A stretch of DNA of 45,054 bases from assembly GCA_017936265.1 (NCBI GenBank), contig JAGBFX010000026.1, positions 1-45,054 of the forward strand, in the 5' to 3' direction. The notes under the pieces were generated by a model. It searched no databases, was not told the DNA's origin, and saw only the letters and a list, made by a program, of their open reading frames with translations. The position numbers were made by a program, and so were the translations under genes. Each line of letters opens with the position of its first letter. Within the stretch, counting starts at the first letter, position 1. Positions 8,194 through 18,234 of this stretch are shown piece after piece. The DNA comes from Bacteroidaceae bacterium. Its GTDB lineage: Bacteria; Bacteroidota; Bacteroidia; Bacteroidales; Bacteroidaceae.

Positions 8194-10122
8194 ATGGACA
8201 AAAGAAGCATAATTGGATATATCCTCATCGGTCTGGTTCTTGTTTTCTATTTCTACTACAACCAGCCATCAGAGGAGCAGATACAGGCACAGAAGGAATA
8301 TGCCGCAGCCCAGAAGAGAGAGGCGCTGAAGAAAGACAGCATCTCAATGGCCGAGGAGGCCATGAAAATGGCTATGGTAAATGACAGGAACAATTTCTTC
8401 TACAACGTCCTCAGAGGCGAGAACAGGAACGTCGCCATCGAGAACGGGAAAATCAAGGCCGAGATTTCGACCTACGGCGGCCGCGTGGCATCTGTCACCA
8501 TAAAGGACTACAACAGCCAGGACGGCGGCCCGCTTGTACTTTTCGACAGCAAGGACAAAATCAATGTTACCGACAGCAACAGGGAACTTAACGGAAGCAA
8601 CACTGTAAACTTCTTCTTCAAGAGCAACCTCGCTGACAGGAACATAAACACTAACGAGCTGTTCTTCATCCCTGTAAATGCAACCGACAGTTCAGTAACA
8701 ATGCGACTCAACTTCGAGGAGGGCAACCGATACATTGACTTCAACTATTCACTCAAGGAAAACAGTTACATGATGGACCTTGAGATTGTCGCCCACAACA
8801 TGAACGACATCATTGCCAACGATGAGGTAGGCATCACATGGAAACAGTTCATGCGCCAGCTCGAGCCAGGCTATGACTTCGAGCAGAGATTCTCTAGCCT
8901 TACCTACAAGCTTGCAGATGATGATTCGGACTACCTGAGCGAGATGACCGATGACAACGAGAAACTCGATGAGGATGTAAGCTGGATTGCCTACAAGAAC
9001 CAGTTCTTCTCTTCGATAATGATTGCAGGCGACAGGTTCAGCAATGTCGACATAAACTCCGAGACCATACAGAAGGACAAGGGCCTGCTGAAAAGATGTA
9101 CGTCAAAAATGCAGACAGCGTTCGACCCCACAGGCAATGAGCCGACAACGCTGCAGTTCTACTTCGGCCCCAACAAGTTCGACATTCTCAAGGAGAGCAA
9201 CGCGCTTGTATCAGGTAGCAACGAGGACCCCGAGCTGCAGGAAATCATATACTTCGGATGGCCAATCGTACGTTGGATCAACCGCTACTTCATAATGCCG
9301 CTGTTCGACATCCTCTCGGGATTCGGCCTCAACATGGGCATTGTACTTATCCTTCTTACACTCATTGTAAAAGTGATAGTATATCCATTCACAAAGAAGT
9401 CATATGTATCATCTGCAAAGATGCGTGCGCTCAAGCCATACATTGATGAGATAAATGCAAAGTATCCCAAGCAGGAAGATGCGCTCAAGAAGCAGCAGGA
9501 GACAATGACACTGTACCAGAAGTACGGCGCAAGCCCCATGGGCGGATGCTTGCCGATGCTCATACAGATGCCAATCTTCATTGCATTGTTCAACTTCGTG
9601 CCGAATGCCATCGAGCTGCGCCAGCAGAGCTTCCTTTGGGCGAACGACCTCTCTTCATATGACGCCATCCTCAGTTGGGACACGAATATATGGCCCATAG
9701 GCAATCACTTGAGCCTCTTCTGTCTCCTTTTCTGCTTGACACAGATACTCAACACCTACTACACAAGCAAGATGCAGCCAAGCATGGGAAGCACTCCCGA
9801 GATGGAGCAGCAGCAGAAGATGATGCGCTGGATGATGTACATCATGCCGGTAATGTTCTTCTTCATGTTCAACGAGTACTCATCGGGCTTGAACTTCTAC
9901 TACTTCGTATCTACCCTAGCGAGTGTATTCATCTTCATATACTTGAGAAGGGCAATCAAGGAGGATGAGCTGCTGAAGAAGATGGAGGCATATGCCGAGA
10001 GCAACAAGAACAAGCCCGCAAAGCAGACCAACATGATGTCACGTCTTGAAGCACTGCAGGAACTACAGAAAAAGCAACTCGAAGAGAGAGAAAGAATGAG
10101 AAACGAAAGAAAGAACAGATAA
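8194..10122 (+). CDS. yidC: Membrane protein insertase YidC
   Basis: This 642-residue protein inserts and folds inner-membrane proteins, alone or with SecYEG. It starts with a membrane anchor (IIGYILIGLVLVFYFYYN), followed by a large periplasmic beta domain (about residues 60-360). The conserved core of five helices starts near residue 370, with the family blocks ASPMGGCLPMLIQMPIFIAL and SSGLNFYYFVSTL. The tail is lysine/arginine rich (LEERERMRNERKNR), as is common for YidC. The ATG at 8194 is chosen because it is followed at once by the anchor helix; the upstream TTG overlaps the promoter. A 209-codon gene follows after 12 bases. Confidence 0.97.
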   Translation: MDKRSIIGYILIGLVLVFYFYYNQPSEEQIQAQKEYAAAQKREALKKDSISMAEEAMKMAMVNDRNNFFYNVLRGENRNVAIENGKIKAEISTYGGRVASVTIKDYNSQDGGPLVLFDSKDKINVTDSNRELNGSNTVNFFFKSNLADRNINTNELFFIPVNATDSSVTMRLNFEEGNRYIDFNYSLKENSYMMDLEIVAHNMNDIIANDEVGITWKQFMRQLEPGYDFEQRFSSLTYKLADDDSDYLSEMTDDNEKLDEDVSWIAYKNQFFSSIMIAGDRFSNVDINSETIQKDKGLLKRCTSKMQTAFDPTGNEPTTLQFYFGPNKFDILKESNALVSGSNEDPELQEIIYFGWPIVRWINRYFIMPLFDILSGFGLNMGIVLILLTLIVKVIVYPFTKKSYVSSAKMRALKPYIDEINAKYPKQEDALKKQQETMTLYQKYGASPMGGCLPMLIQMPIFIALFNFVPNAIELRQQSFLWANDLSSYDAILSWDTNIWPIGNHLSLFCLLFCLTQILNTYYTSKMQPSMGSTPEMEQQQKMMRWMMYIMPVMFFFMFNEYSSGLNFYYFVSTLASVFIFIYLRRAIKEDELLKKMEAYAESNKNKPAKQTNMMSRLEALQELQKKQLEERERMRNERKNR

Positions 10123-10134
10123 TAATATTTAGAA

Positions 10135-10764
10135 ATGGGATTTTTCGATTTTTTCAAGAAAAAGAAGGATACTGAGCGCGTTGGCGGCATGGAGGACTTC
10201 ATGACACTCATACGCGTATATTACCAGGCTGCAATCGCAGCAAATGTAGGCATCACCAACATCGGCATGTTGCCCGACCTTGCGACCTTCAAGCGCACGC
10301 TCAAGGTCCCCACACAGAATAACAAGCTCGGTGTGGGCGAGAAAGGACGCTGCAAGAAGATGATTGAGGAGCTCTACGGCATGAATGAGAGTTTCTTCAA
10401 GGAGATTGACGCCTCGGTCAAGAAGAACTGCAAGAAGATACAGGATGCCCAGACATTCCTCTTCGCATTCCAGGGCTTCAACAATGACCTGATGATGCTC
10501 GTAGGAAACCTCATGAAGTGGAAGTTCCGCGTACCGGGATTCATGCACAAGCTGCTCCACAGCATGACCGAGAAAATCATTGACGACATACTTACCAAGA
10601 ACAACTGGAAGGATGAGGCAACATTCCGCACCGTCTATTCAGTACGCCAGTACAAAGAGAAACTGGGCTACTCACAGGAGTGGATGACAGAGTATGTATA
10701 CAAGATTATCACACTTGCAAAGAAAGAGCCACAAAATAACATGGAAGATACCGAGAAGAAGTGA
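10135..10764 (+). CDS. Hypothetical protein downstream of yidC
   Basis: This is a 209-residue soluble protein that I do not recognise as a named family. It begins MGFFDFFKKKKD, which resembles an amphipathic, membrane-touching N terminus, and is otherwise helical and lysine rich. It has no signal peptide or membrane segment. It starts 12 bases after yidC and is followed by a terminator, so it is probably cotranscribed with yidC and may serve in membrane biogenesis. That role rests on position only. Confidence 0.75.
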   Translation: MGFFDFFKKKKDTERVGGMEDFMTLIRVYYQAAIAANVGITNIGMLPDLATFKRTLKVPTQNNKLGVGEKGRCKKMIEELYGMNESFFKEIDASVKKNCKKIQDAQTFLFAFQGFNNDLMMLVGNLMKWKFRVPGFMHKLLHSMTEKIIDDILTKNNWKDEATFRTVYSVRQYKEKLGYSQEWMTEYVYKIITLAKKEPQNNMEDTEKK

Positions 10765-10780
10765 TACTTACAAACACATG

Positions 10781-10821
10781 AAAAGAGGAACCACACAGCT
10801 GTTGTTCCTCTTTTTCTTTTT
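10781..10821 (+). terminator. Rho-independent terminator after the yidC operon
   Basis: Arms aaaagaggaac (10781-10791) and gttcctctttt (10804-10814) pair perfectly. The loop can pair further through acagctgt. A T-rich run follows. Confidence 0.85.
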
Positions 10822-10882
10822 AGCAGAAGCCGCCTGCCGCCATTTTTCTTGGCAAAACAGCTGCATCTCCAACAGTTTTTCA

Positions 10883-10890
10883 TACATTTG
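10883..10890 (+). promoter_or_regulatory. Candidate -7 element for the GH18 gene
   Basis: tacatttg matches TAnnTTTG, 23 bases before the ATG. No -33 at ideal spacing was found. Confidence 0.5.
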
Positions 10891-10913
10891 CAATATAAGA
10901 AAACATTACACTC

Positions 10914-13900
10914 ATGAAAAGATACAGCATTGCATTTGTCCTACTCCTTACGTCATTGTGCATCACCGCACAAGTAACCAATAATGCCATCGATTTTGAC
11001 AGGAACGGCCGCTTGTCATTGGGCGTCATAGACAACAACACTGCGACATCGGGCACAACCTTACAGTTGTGGATGAGCCCGTATCATTGGATTCCGGGAG
11101 CGAACATTGCATCCTGGGGCAGCGACCTCAACATGCAGCTGGGTACACTTGGTGAAATTGTAATAAAAAGCAATGGCGACACCTTGTCATTCACCGATGC
11201 AAACCTGACCACTGGAAATTGGGCGCATATTACCCTGTTGCTTAACGGCAAAGACATAAGCCTGCTTGTCAACAATACCAATGAACAAAGCAGCACATTG
11301 GCAAAAGCATTCACTCCCCCGACTACAGAGCCGTTAATACTTGGTGGCGGCTTCCTTGGGCGTATTGACGAAGTGCGTGTGTGGAATACCATCCTACCGG
11401 CAGACTACAACCGCTTCTGGAACAACACGATTGACAGTTTCAACCCGCAATGGGAACACCTTGCCGCATACTGGAAGTTCGACCAGACACGCCTAGCCAT
11501 CAATGTATATGACTACAGCGGCAGGGGGCACAACGGCACATTCAGCACAAATGGTGTCAAGCGCGTTGCAGTTACAGACAACCCCAAATTCACTTACCGC
11601 CGCAACCTTGCCTACGCCGACTGTAGCCGTTTCTTTGACCGTGGCGTGCAGCATGGGCAATATCTCAAGAGCAACATCATAAGCATGATTGGCGCCACAG
11701 CCCAAGCCGACGGTTCACTAAAATACAAGCAACCCGACAACAGGGGCATCATCACAGGCGGCAGCCATCTTTCCGAGTACAATGGACGCTACGGAGTGCT
11801 TGACCTGGCCGGTGAAGAGGCAGAGATGAATGTAGGCAAAGAGGCGCTCATAGCCTACAACAACAGCACATACCTTGAGAGAACATCAGCCTATACATTC
11901 ATGACCTGGTTGTCTCTCGACAGCTGGACACCGGGAGCATACCTCATTCAAAAGGAGAGCAACAGCAACAATGGCATCTCGTTGCGTTTGGGCAATGTTC
12001 AAGGCGAGTTCATCCTGCGTTGCAATGGTGTTGAATTCAAATATGCCACAGCTGTAGAGCCCGGCAAATGGCATCATATAGGTTTCTCGACCAATTCAGC
12101 CACCCTTGGCAACGAGTTTCTCTTTGTTGTTGACGATGCTACAGTCACTCCCACATACAGCCATACTGCTGCAGCCACAACATCACTTGGCAATCTAAAA
12201 GCCACAGACTGCATCATTGGCAAAGGCATTGACGGCAAGATCGACGAGACAATCACATGGTCACAGAAATTCGGAGCTGCCGACATCATGGCACAAGGCA
12301 TCACACCTGTTGAGCCCGGCATTGGAAAGACTATAACAGGAGCCTACTCCCGCAGCGTCGACGGCCTCTGGAAATTTGACCTGCCCGAGGACCTTGGCCG
12401 CGACAGCTACTCCACCCCCGAGTGGTTCAGAATGATAAAAGCCACATTCGACGGCTATGAGGGAGCGCGCGTAACCATCAGCATCGACAAGTGGTCCGAT
12501 GAGTTCTTCACCAAGATAAACAACAACGCACAATACCGCGAAACACTTGCCAATGCAATATCGTCTATGGGCAACGAACCATTCCTCGATGGCGTAGACT
12601 ACGATTTCGAGTGGAACAACAACTGGAGCGGCATCGGTACATTGTGTCAGTTGGTACGTTCCAAGCTGCACGACGAAAAGATTCAGGCAGTATCACCACA
12701 TGAGCTATACTACAACTTCCCCGTCGACAAGATGCAATATGTCGATTACTTCAATTTCCAGGACTACGGCCCTGCCAACAAGAACATATTCAACTTCAAC
12801 AACTACAAGAACTTCTTCGGCAAGGCGAAAAATCACGGATACCCCGTAGAGAAGATAATGCTCTCATACGCAACCACCACAAGCGGAGCCATGTACAGCA
12901 ACGGCAGCCGACCGGCAAACACACACCCCGAGTTCTACCCCACAGGCTGGAGGTCAATGCCATATGAGACATTCACATACACCCAGAACAGTTATGAAGT
13001 AGGCGACGGGCTTACACGTTATTTCACAGGCATGGAACAGGTTTGGCTGCGCAGCGAATATATGAACAACAACGGCTGCGCCGGAATATTCTATTGGGAT
13101 ATGGGCAACGACACCCGTGACTGCAACGACCCTCGTTCACTTGCTACGCACGCATCATTTGCCATAAACAGCAACGTACAAAAAATAGTTGAAAAGGTAG
13201 ACACCGCAGCCGAAGCTCCTGCGGAATATGAATATGAAGAGAGTACAACAGGTTACTTTCGTATACGCGGTGCCGACGACGGACACGCGACACACTATAT
13301 GTACCAGAACGGAGATGAACTTTTTGCAGGCGATAAGGGAGGCGAAGTGCGCAGCATCTTCTGCTTCGAAGAGGCTACAGAAACCAACTCCTACTACCTG
13401 AAAGCCAATGATGGCCGCTACATACAGGACCGCAGTGGACTGCAGACAAAGCAATCAGTCTACCGCTTTGACACCATACCGGCATCATACAGCATCAAAG
13501 GAAAAGAATATGACTACCCCGAGGGACACTATTGCCTTGAACAGACATATTACACCCCCGGCAAGCCCGATTTTACCGATGTACAGCGCTGCCTCAAATG
13601 CAACGGCAACAATGAGGGAGTATCCACATGGGGCCCATGGACTGCCGCATCGCATTGGGCAATAGAGCCTGTTTATGGCTACGAAATATTCTCAGTTACT
13701 CTCATTGACATTGAGGCCATTACCTTCCTCAAGTCCGGTTATACAGGAAACAGCAAAATTTATGACGGTGGTTTCATAGCCATTAACGCAGGCGAAGAGA
13801 TTGCAGCCGAGGAAATTATTGCAAGTTGCGGCAAGGAGATAGCCGTCACCATCAACAATAGCACAAAGAGCATCTCCGTCACAAGCAGTACCGTTTCAGG

Positions 13901-14024
13901 CATTGACTACATAAGAGACAACACACAACACAAAGTTATATATGACATTACCGGCCGCGAAGTGCAGGAAATCACATCTCCGGGAGTGTATATTGTGAAC
14001 GGCAAGAAATACATCAAGCGATAA
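10914..14024 (+). CDS. Secreted GH18-family glycosidase with LamG-like domains
   Basis: This 1036-residue protein has a signal peptide (MKRYSIAFVLLLTSLCITAQ). It carries two laminin G/concanavalin-like lectin regions at about residues 25-165 and 290-450. A GH18 barrel (chitinase or endo-beta-N-acetylglucosaminidase type) lies at about 455-740. The GH18 signature DGVDYDFE spans 559-566, with Glu566 as the expected acid. A beta-trefoil-like module (about 775-915, YFRIRG to WAIEPV) follows; it resembles one in the sialidase at 20480-23845. The last 30 residues (VIYDITGREVQEI to the end, KYIKR) match the C-terminal module of three other secreted proteins here. It probably cleaves chitobiose cores of host N-glycans or a similar GlcNAc polymer outside the cell. 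Whether it is chitinase or endo-GlcNAcase cannot be told. Confidence 0.88.
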   Translation: MKRYSIAFVLLLTSLCITAQVTNNAIDFDRNGRLSLGVIDNNTATSGTTLQLWMSPYHWIPGANIASWGSDLNMQLGTLGEIVIKSNGDTLSFTDANLTTGNWAHITLLLNGKDISLLVNNTNEQSSTLAKAFTPPTTEPLILGGGFLGRIDEVRVWNTILPADYNRFWNNTIDSFNPQWEHLAAYWKFDQTRLAINVYDYSGRGHNGTFSTNGVKRVAVTDNPKFTYRRNLAYADCSRFFDRGVQHGQYLKSNIISMIGATAQADGSLKYKQPDNRGIITGGSHLSEYNGRYGVLDLAGEEAEMNVGKEALIAYNNSTYLERTSAYTFMTWLSLDSWTPGAYLIQKESNSNNGISLRLGNVQGEFILRCNGVEFKYATAVEPGKWHHIGFSTNSATLGNEFLFVVDDATVTPTYSHTAAATTSLGNLKATDCIIGKGIDGKIDETITWSQKFGAADIMAQGITPVEPGIGKTITGAYSRSVDGLWKFDLPEDLGRDSYSTPEWFRMIKATFDGYEGARVTISIDKWSDEFFTKINNNAQYRETLANAISSMGNEPFLDGVDYDFEWNNNWSGIGTLCQLVRSKLHDEKIQAVSPHELYYNFPVDKMQYVDYFNFQDYGPANKNIFNFNNYKNFFGKAKNHGYPVEKIMLSYATTTSGAMYSNGSRPANTHPEFYPTGWRSMPYETFTYTQNSYEVGDGLTRYFTGMEQVWLRSEYMNNNGCAGIFYWDMGNDTRDCNDPRSLATHASFAINSNVQKIVEKVDTAAEAPAEYEYEESTTGYFRIRGADDGHATHYMYQNGDELFAGDKGGEVRSIFCFEEATETNSYYLKANDGRYIQDRSGLQTKQSVYRFDTIPASYSIKGKEYDYPEGHYCLEQTYYTPGKPDFTDVQRCLKCNGNNEGVSTWGPWTAASHWAIEPVYGYEIFSVTLIDIEAITFLKSGYTGNSKIYDGGFIAINAGEEIAAEEIIASCGKEIAVTINNSTKSISVTSSTVSGIDYIRDNTQHKVIYDITGREVQEITSPGVYIVNGKKYIKR

Positions 14025-14035
14025 CGCAGCATGAC

Positions 14036-14602
14036 ATGAACACCGAGAAACATCCCCTGCAACCCTTCCTGCCCGAGAATGCAAGGATACTGATGCTCGG
14101 CAGTTTCCCGCCACCGAAGGCACGGTGGTCAATGGAATTCTTTTACCCGAACTGGATAAACGACATGTGGAGGATTTTAGGGCATATCTTCTACAACGAC
14201 AGGCATCATTTTGAAATCAAGGGCGAGAAACGTTTCGACAAGGAAAGAATCGTTGAGTTCTGCACAGACAAAGGAATTGCACTCTACGATACGGCATGCG
14301 AGGTAAGACGGCTGAAGGATAACGCGTCGGACAAGTTCCTGGAGGTAGTAACCCCGACAGACATCAAGGCCCTGCTTGCTGCGCTGCCCCACTGTACAGC
14401 TATTGTAACCACAGGACAAAAGGCCACAGATGTCATTGTCGCAACATTCGGATGCGAAGAACCGGTAGTGGGGAGCAAAAGTACATTCGAGGTTGAAGGC
14501 AGGGTACTGCACTTGTGGCGTATGCCTTCAACGTCACGTGCCTATCCGTTGCCTCTTGAGAATAAAGCGGAATACTACCGCCAGCTGTTCAAGGAAGAAT
14601 AA
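14036..14602 (+). CDS. Uracil-DNA glycosylase superfamily protein
   Basis: This is a 188-residue cytosolic protein. The blocks LMLGSFPPPKARW with FFYPNWINDMWRILG near the N terminus, and RMPSTSRAY near residue 162, fit the two active-site motifs of the uracil/hypoxanthine-DNA glycosylase superfamily (family 6-like by memory). It would remove deaminated bases from DNA. It starts 11 bases after the GH18 stop, an odd partner for a secreted enzyme; cotranscription is possible but a shared role is not implied. Confidence 0.75.
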   Translation: MNTEKHPLQPFLPENARILMLGSFPPPKARWSMEFFYPNWINDMWRILGHIFYNDRHHFEIKGEKRFDKERIVEFCTDKGIALYDTACEVRRLKDNASDKFLEVVTPTDIKALLAALPHCTAIVTTGQKATDVIVATFGCEEPVVGSKSTFEVEGRVLHLWRMPSTSRAYPLPLENKAEYYRQLFKEE

Positions 14603-14636
14603 TGGCACAAAAAGGGGCCACACACATAAAAAAGAC

Positions 14637-14644
14637 TATTTTTG
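14637..14644 (+). promoter_or_regulatory. Candidate -7 element for the C10 protease gene
   Basis: tatttttg matches TAnnTTTG, 26 bases before the ATG. No good -33 is visible. Confidence 0.5.
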
Positions 14645-14669
14645 CACTGAATAAACAAAAACGGAAAAA

Positions 14670-16598
14670 ATGAAAGGATTCTTACACACAGTCACAGCAA
14701 TAGCCAGTCTGCTACTCATGTCTGCAAACGCACAGGCACAGGAGAGAGCCGGCGCGACCGAAACTGAATATGGCAACATTGTCGTATATCTTGAGACAGC
14801 CGAATGGGGGCAGGATTCCCCATACAACAAATTCTGTTTCACAAGCAATGGAAGTCAGGCCGTAACAGGTTGTGTACCCACCGCATACGCAATACTCATG
14901 CATTACCACAAGTGGCCCAACTGTGCAAATGAAAAGAAGGTATACCATTCCGGTACAGGAGAAACCATCATGTTAGGGCACAACTATGAATGGGATAATA
15001 TGTTGCCAAGCTACAGGAATGGATATACCGAGGAACAGGCCACAGCTGTTGCTACACTTATGCGCGACCTTGGCTGGGCCTATGGTGTTGAGTATGGCAC
15101 AAGCAACACAGCATCGGGTGCAGGAGGCGAAGGAGCAGGCAAACTCATAGAGATTTTCAAATACAAAAGCGAGTCACCCAACACATCATCGGCAACAATG
15201 GCTACCAGCAGGGATATACTAGCCAACGATAAACTTTGGATACAATACATAAAAGAGAGCCTTAACGCCGGTTGCCCCATACCCTACTCATCAACAACCA
15301 CAAGCGGCGGACGACACATCTTCATCCTCGACGGTTACACCGACAACGGTTACTTCCACTTCAACTGGGGCTGGGGCGGTCAGGGCAACGGCTGGTTCAA
15401 ACTCGATGATATGAAGCCGGATGCATACAGCGACTACTCAAAATCGCACAGGGCATACTTCATGCTCAAACCCGACATTGCAGAGGCTGTCACATACACT
15501 GTGAGTGTCAGCGTCAATGACAACAATGCCGGTACAGCGACCGTAAATGGCAAAAGCAGCACAACCGTCGGCGAGGGCACTGCGGTTACTCTCTCGGCAA
15601 CACCGAACGAGGGCTACACCTTCTCGGCATGGACACTGAACGGGCAAACAGTCAGCACCAACAGGACATACACAACAACCGTATCGGCCGATGCAGAATA
15701 CATTGCCAATTTCAAGGAACAAGAAGAGACCGGGACCATTGCGGAATTCACAATCAAAGCCGAATCGACAATAGGCGGAACAGCAACAGTTAACGGCAAA
15801 AGCGAGGTGGTTGCAAAGGAAGGGAAGCAGCTGTCTCTCCTTGCGACAGCCGAAGAGGGATACATCTTCATAGAATGGAGAGTTGGAACTGAAGTTGTCA
15901 GCACCGAACAATTTTTCAACACCACAGCACAATGCGACAGGACATACACCGCGGTTTTTGAAGAGCTTGCCGGAACTGTAACAGTCGAGGTCAAAGGCAG
16001 TGGCGGATATGCCTATGTGGGCGACGGGACAGACAGGAAACAGACCGTAGCCAAAGGAAGCACGGTCTTCATTAAGGCGACTCCCGCCGAAGGCTCGGGA
16101 AAGAAGTTCGCATACTGGTCAACAGAAAATACTGTAGCAAGCGGCAAGGGAGTGATTTTCAGCAACGAAAACCCATACCGGTTCGTGGCGAATGCCGATG
16201 CGGTGTTCTATGTGAATTTTGTACCTGAAGAGACCGACCTTAACGTGACGATAGAGGCTGCGGCAACTGCCGGCGGAACAGCAACTATCTATGGAGAGCA
16301 GAAACAGACTATTGCACTTGGCAGCAAGCTCATATTCGAGGCCAAAGCTGATGAAGGATACCGTTTCACATGCTGGACAATAGACGGAGAGGCCGTGAGC
16401 ACTGAGCCCATATACGCCACCATTGCCCGGGAGGCAATGACAGCAACAGCAAACTTCGAATCACTTGGCAACACAGGCATAAAGGATGTCGAGACAGTGA
16501 AAGAGAATGCCATATTTGACCTCTCGGGTCGCAAGGTGGAGAACATTGAAAAAGAAGGGGTATACATAATCAACGGGAAGACCATATTGAGACGTTAA
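14670..16598 (+). CDS. Secreted C10 (streptopain-type) cysteine protease with InlB-like repeats
   Basis: This 642-residue protein has a signal peptide (to about residue 24), then a papain-fold C10 catalytic domain (about 35-270). The nucleophile is Cys68 in TGCVPTAYA and the base is His216 in GGRHIFILDGY, followed by the family block FHFNWGWGGQGNGWF. Four divergent Listeria/Bacteroides-type beta repeats follow (about 275-610, each with a G-TATVNG or similar core and a GYTFSAW-type end). The end module (IFDLSGRKVENI ... ILRR) matches the other sorting-like tails in this window. Streptopain itself carries a long inhibitory propeptide, but here only about 10-15 residues separate the signal peptide from the catalytic domain. 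It may cleave host or bacterial proteins outside the cell. Confidence 0.9.
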   Translation: MKGFLHTVTAIASLLLMSANAQAQERAGATETEYGNIVVYLETAEWGQDSPYNKFCFTSNGSQAVTGCVPTAYAILMHYHKWPNCANEKKVYHSGTGETIMLGHNYEWDNMLPSYRNGYTEEQATAVATLMRDLGWAYGVEYGTSNTASGAGGEGAGKLIEIFKYKSESPNTSSATMATSRDILANDKLWIQYIKESLNAGCPIPYSSTTTSGGRHIFILDGYTDNGYFHFNWGWGGQGNGWFKLDDMKPDAYSDYSKSHRAYFMLKPDIAEAVTYTVSVSVNDNNAGTATVNGKSSTTVGEGTAVTLSATPNEGYTFSAWTLNGQTVSTNRTYTTTVSADAEYIANFKEQEETGTIAEFTIKAESTIGGTATVNGKSEVVAKEGKQLSLLATAEEGYIFIEWRVGTEVVSTEQFFNTTAQCDRTYTAVFEELAGTVTVEVKGSGGYAYVGDGTDRKQTVAKGSTVFIKATPAEGSGKKFAYWSTENTVASGKGVIFSNENPYRFVANADAVFYVNFVPEETDLNVTIEAAATAGGTATIYGEQKQTIALGSKLIFEAKADEGYRFTCWTIDGEAVSTEPIYATIAREAMTATANFESLGNTGIKDVETVKENAIFDLSGRKVENIEKEGVYIINGKTILRR

Positions 16599-16627
16599 CT
16601 ACTCCTCTACCAGAAATAAGCAAAAAA

Positions 16628-16673
16628 CATTATAATTACAGCCGACAGTACTCTGTCGGCTGTAATTATAATG
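16628..16673. terminator. Perfect 21-bp palindrome between convergent genes
   Basis: Arms 16628-16648 and 16653-16673 are exact reverse complements with a four-base loop (tact). The palindrome lies between the C10 protease gene (plus) and the porin gene (minus), so it is probably a bidirectional terminator. Confidence 0.8.
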
Positions 16674-16684
16674 GACACTTTCTA

Positions 16685-17968
16685 TCAGAAGTCATACCTT
16701 GCAGAAAGATTCACACGGTTGGCATTGAATGTGCGCTTGTCAAAATCGACACGCCATCCATGCAGATACTCGATACCGACCTGCAGATTGTCACTCACAT
16801 TGTAGAAGACGTTCGCAACAGCATATTGCCCTTTACGGAAACCATCGGGATGTGCCTCGGCATAGCCGTTGCGTGAATGGAGCGCAGTCTGGCTGTATGC
16901 AGCCGACGCGAACCACTTAGGGTTGAAGTTATACTGCACACCGGCATACCACGACTCGCTGCTAAGCATCATTGCCTTGCCGGGAGAGTCCGGGTTAGGA
17001 ACGACATCGACTCCAATATTTGATATGTTGTTCACAAGCGAACCGATACCCTCGCCGACAGTAAGCTGTCCTTTCAACTGCAACTTCCCTATCGTAGCCA
17101 GCATACTGGCCTGTACACCCCAACCGACCTTGTCAGTATCGACGCCTTTTACCTTATCCGTATATGATATATCACGCATTACTGCACCCAGACGTATGTG
17201 GTTATTGGGGTTATTATGCAGGTTATACTGTACAAAAAGAGGGATATTAGGGCAACGCTGCGCACCGACATCGATATATTCGCCACCTGTAGCATTTACA
17301 TTAGGAGCCTCAACAGCGATACCCATAGATAGTCCGAAATCGAAGCCATACCTGAACTGCAGTTGCGTCGCACGATAGAAGGTCATACCACAAGGACCGC
17401 CATAATCGATTGTTGTCGGTATAGCATTGATATCCATAAAAGTACCAATCGTATAACCGAATGTAAAATATTTTGTGCTCATGTAGGCATTCTGCAATTG
17501 GAAACCGAGGCCAGCGCCACGCCAATCGGCCGAGGTATAGACAATAAAATCGCCGAGGATTCTGCTTGAGCCTACAAGCTTGAGGAAGAGTGTTGAGTTA
17601 CTCATGTCCATCCTATACTGGCTCGAAGGCGCATCATTGCGCTGTATTGCCGAAGGGAGGAAATCGACATTAGCGACAGCCTTGTCAAAGTCATACTCGA
17701 TTTTTGTCTGCAGATAGCCACCTATGCCAAGTCCCCAACGCCCTTTCTGGTCAACAAGCACAAAACGTGGTGCTCGGGGGTCGTGATGATAGACACTCTG
17801 AGAGTTCTGGAAGATTTCCACCACATCGGGCGCCTCATTGACAGTCTCGCTGATGCATATCATCGGCACCACATCATCAGTAATCTCAACCCAGCGCTGC
17901 GCACTGGTAACAGCAAAGGACGGCAACAGCAGTGCCGACATTGCGATTCTTCTAAAAATTCTCTCCAT
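16685..17968 (-). CDS. DcaP-like outer-membrane porin
   Basis: This 427-residue protein has a signal peptide (MERIFRRIAMSALLLPSF then AVTSAQ). The frame is open to 18112, but the ATG at 17968 is chosen because the signal peptide starts there. The mature part is rich in amphipathic strands and ends RVNLSARYDF, with the terminal Phe of an outer-membrane barrel. The blocks GRWGLGIGGYLQTKIEYDF and SADWRGAGLGFQLQNAYMS fit DcaP-type trimeric porins. It faces an AraC regulator across a 266-bp gap, so it may be that regulator's target (inference from position). Confidence 0.8.
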   Translation of the reverse strand: MERIFRRIAMSALLLPSFAVTSAQRWVEITDDVVPMICISETVNEAPDVVEIFQNSQSVYHHDPRAPRFVLVDQKGRWGLGIGGYLQTKIEYDFDKAVANVDFLPSAIQRNDAPSSQYRMDMSNSTLFLKLVGSSRILGDFIVYTSADWRGAGLGFQLQNAYMSTKYFTFGYTIGTFMDINAIPTTIDYGGPCGMTFYRATQLQFRYGFDFGLSMGIAVEAPNVNATGGEYIDVGAQRCPNIPLFVQYNLHNNPNNHIRLGAVMRDISYTDKVKGVDTDKVGWGVQASMLATIGKLQLKGQLTVGEGIGSLVNNISNIGVDVVPNPDSPGKAMMLSSESWYAGVQYNFNPKWFASAAYSQTALHSRNGYAEAHPDGFRKGQYAVANVFYNVSDNLQVGIEYLHGWRVDFDKRTFNANRVNLSARYDF

Positions 17969-18137
17969 AATACAACTGTTTTGGAAATTGTTACAGTATA
18001 TAAACATGAAGGAGGGAATTTTGTTTGTTTGGAAAGAAAAACCCTTAAAAAGGTACAAAAAAGCAAGCATACTCCCCGTTCTTATAAAAAATGACAGAGA
18101 AACAGACTTCAAACGTGAAAAATGTCAACATTTTTAC

Positions 18138-18145
18138 TATCTTTG
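18138..18145 (+). promoter_or_regulatory. Candidate -7 element for the AraC gene
   Basis: tatctttg fits TAnnTTTG exactly. It lies 90 bases before the AraC ATG in the 17969-18234 divergent gap, which would leave a leader of about 80 bases. No clear -33 was found, and I could not identify a porin promoter on the minus strand. Confidence 0.55.
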
Positions 18146-18234
18146 CACCAAATTGCAAAACAGGCAGCAAATAACAGTACCCGATGAGGATTTACTACAT
18201 ATAAACACTGCTGTATGCACACATATACTATACA

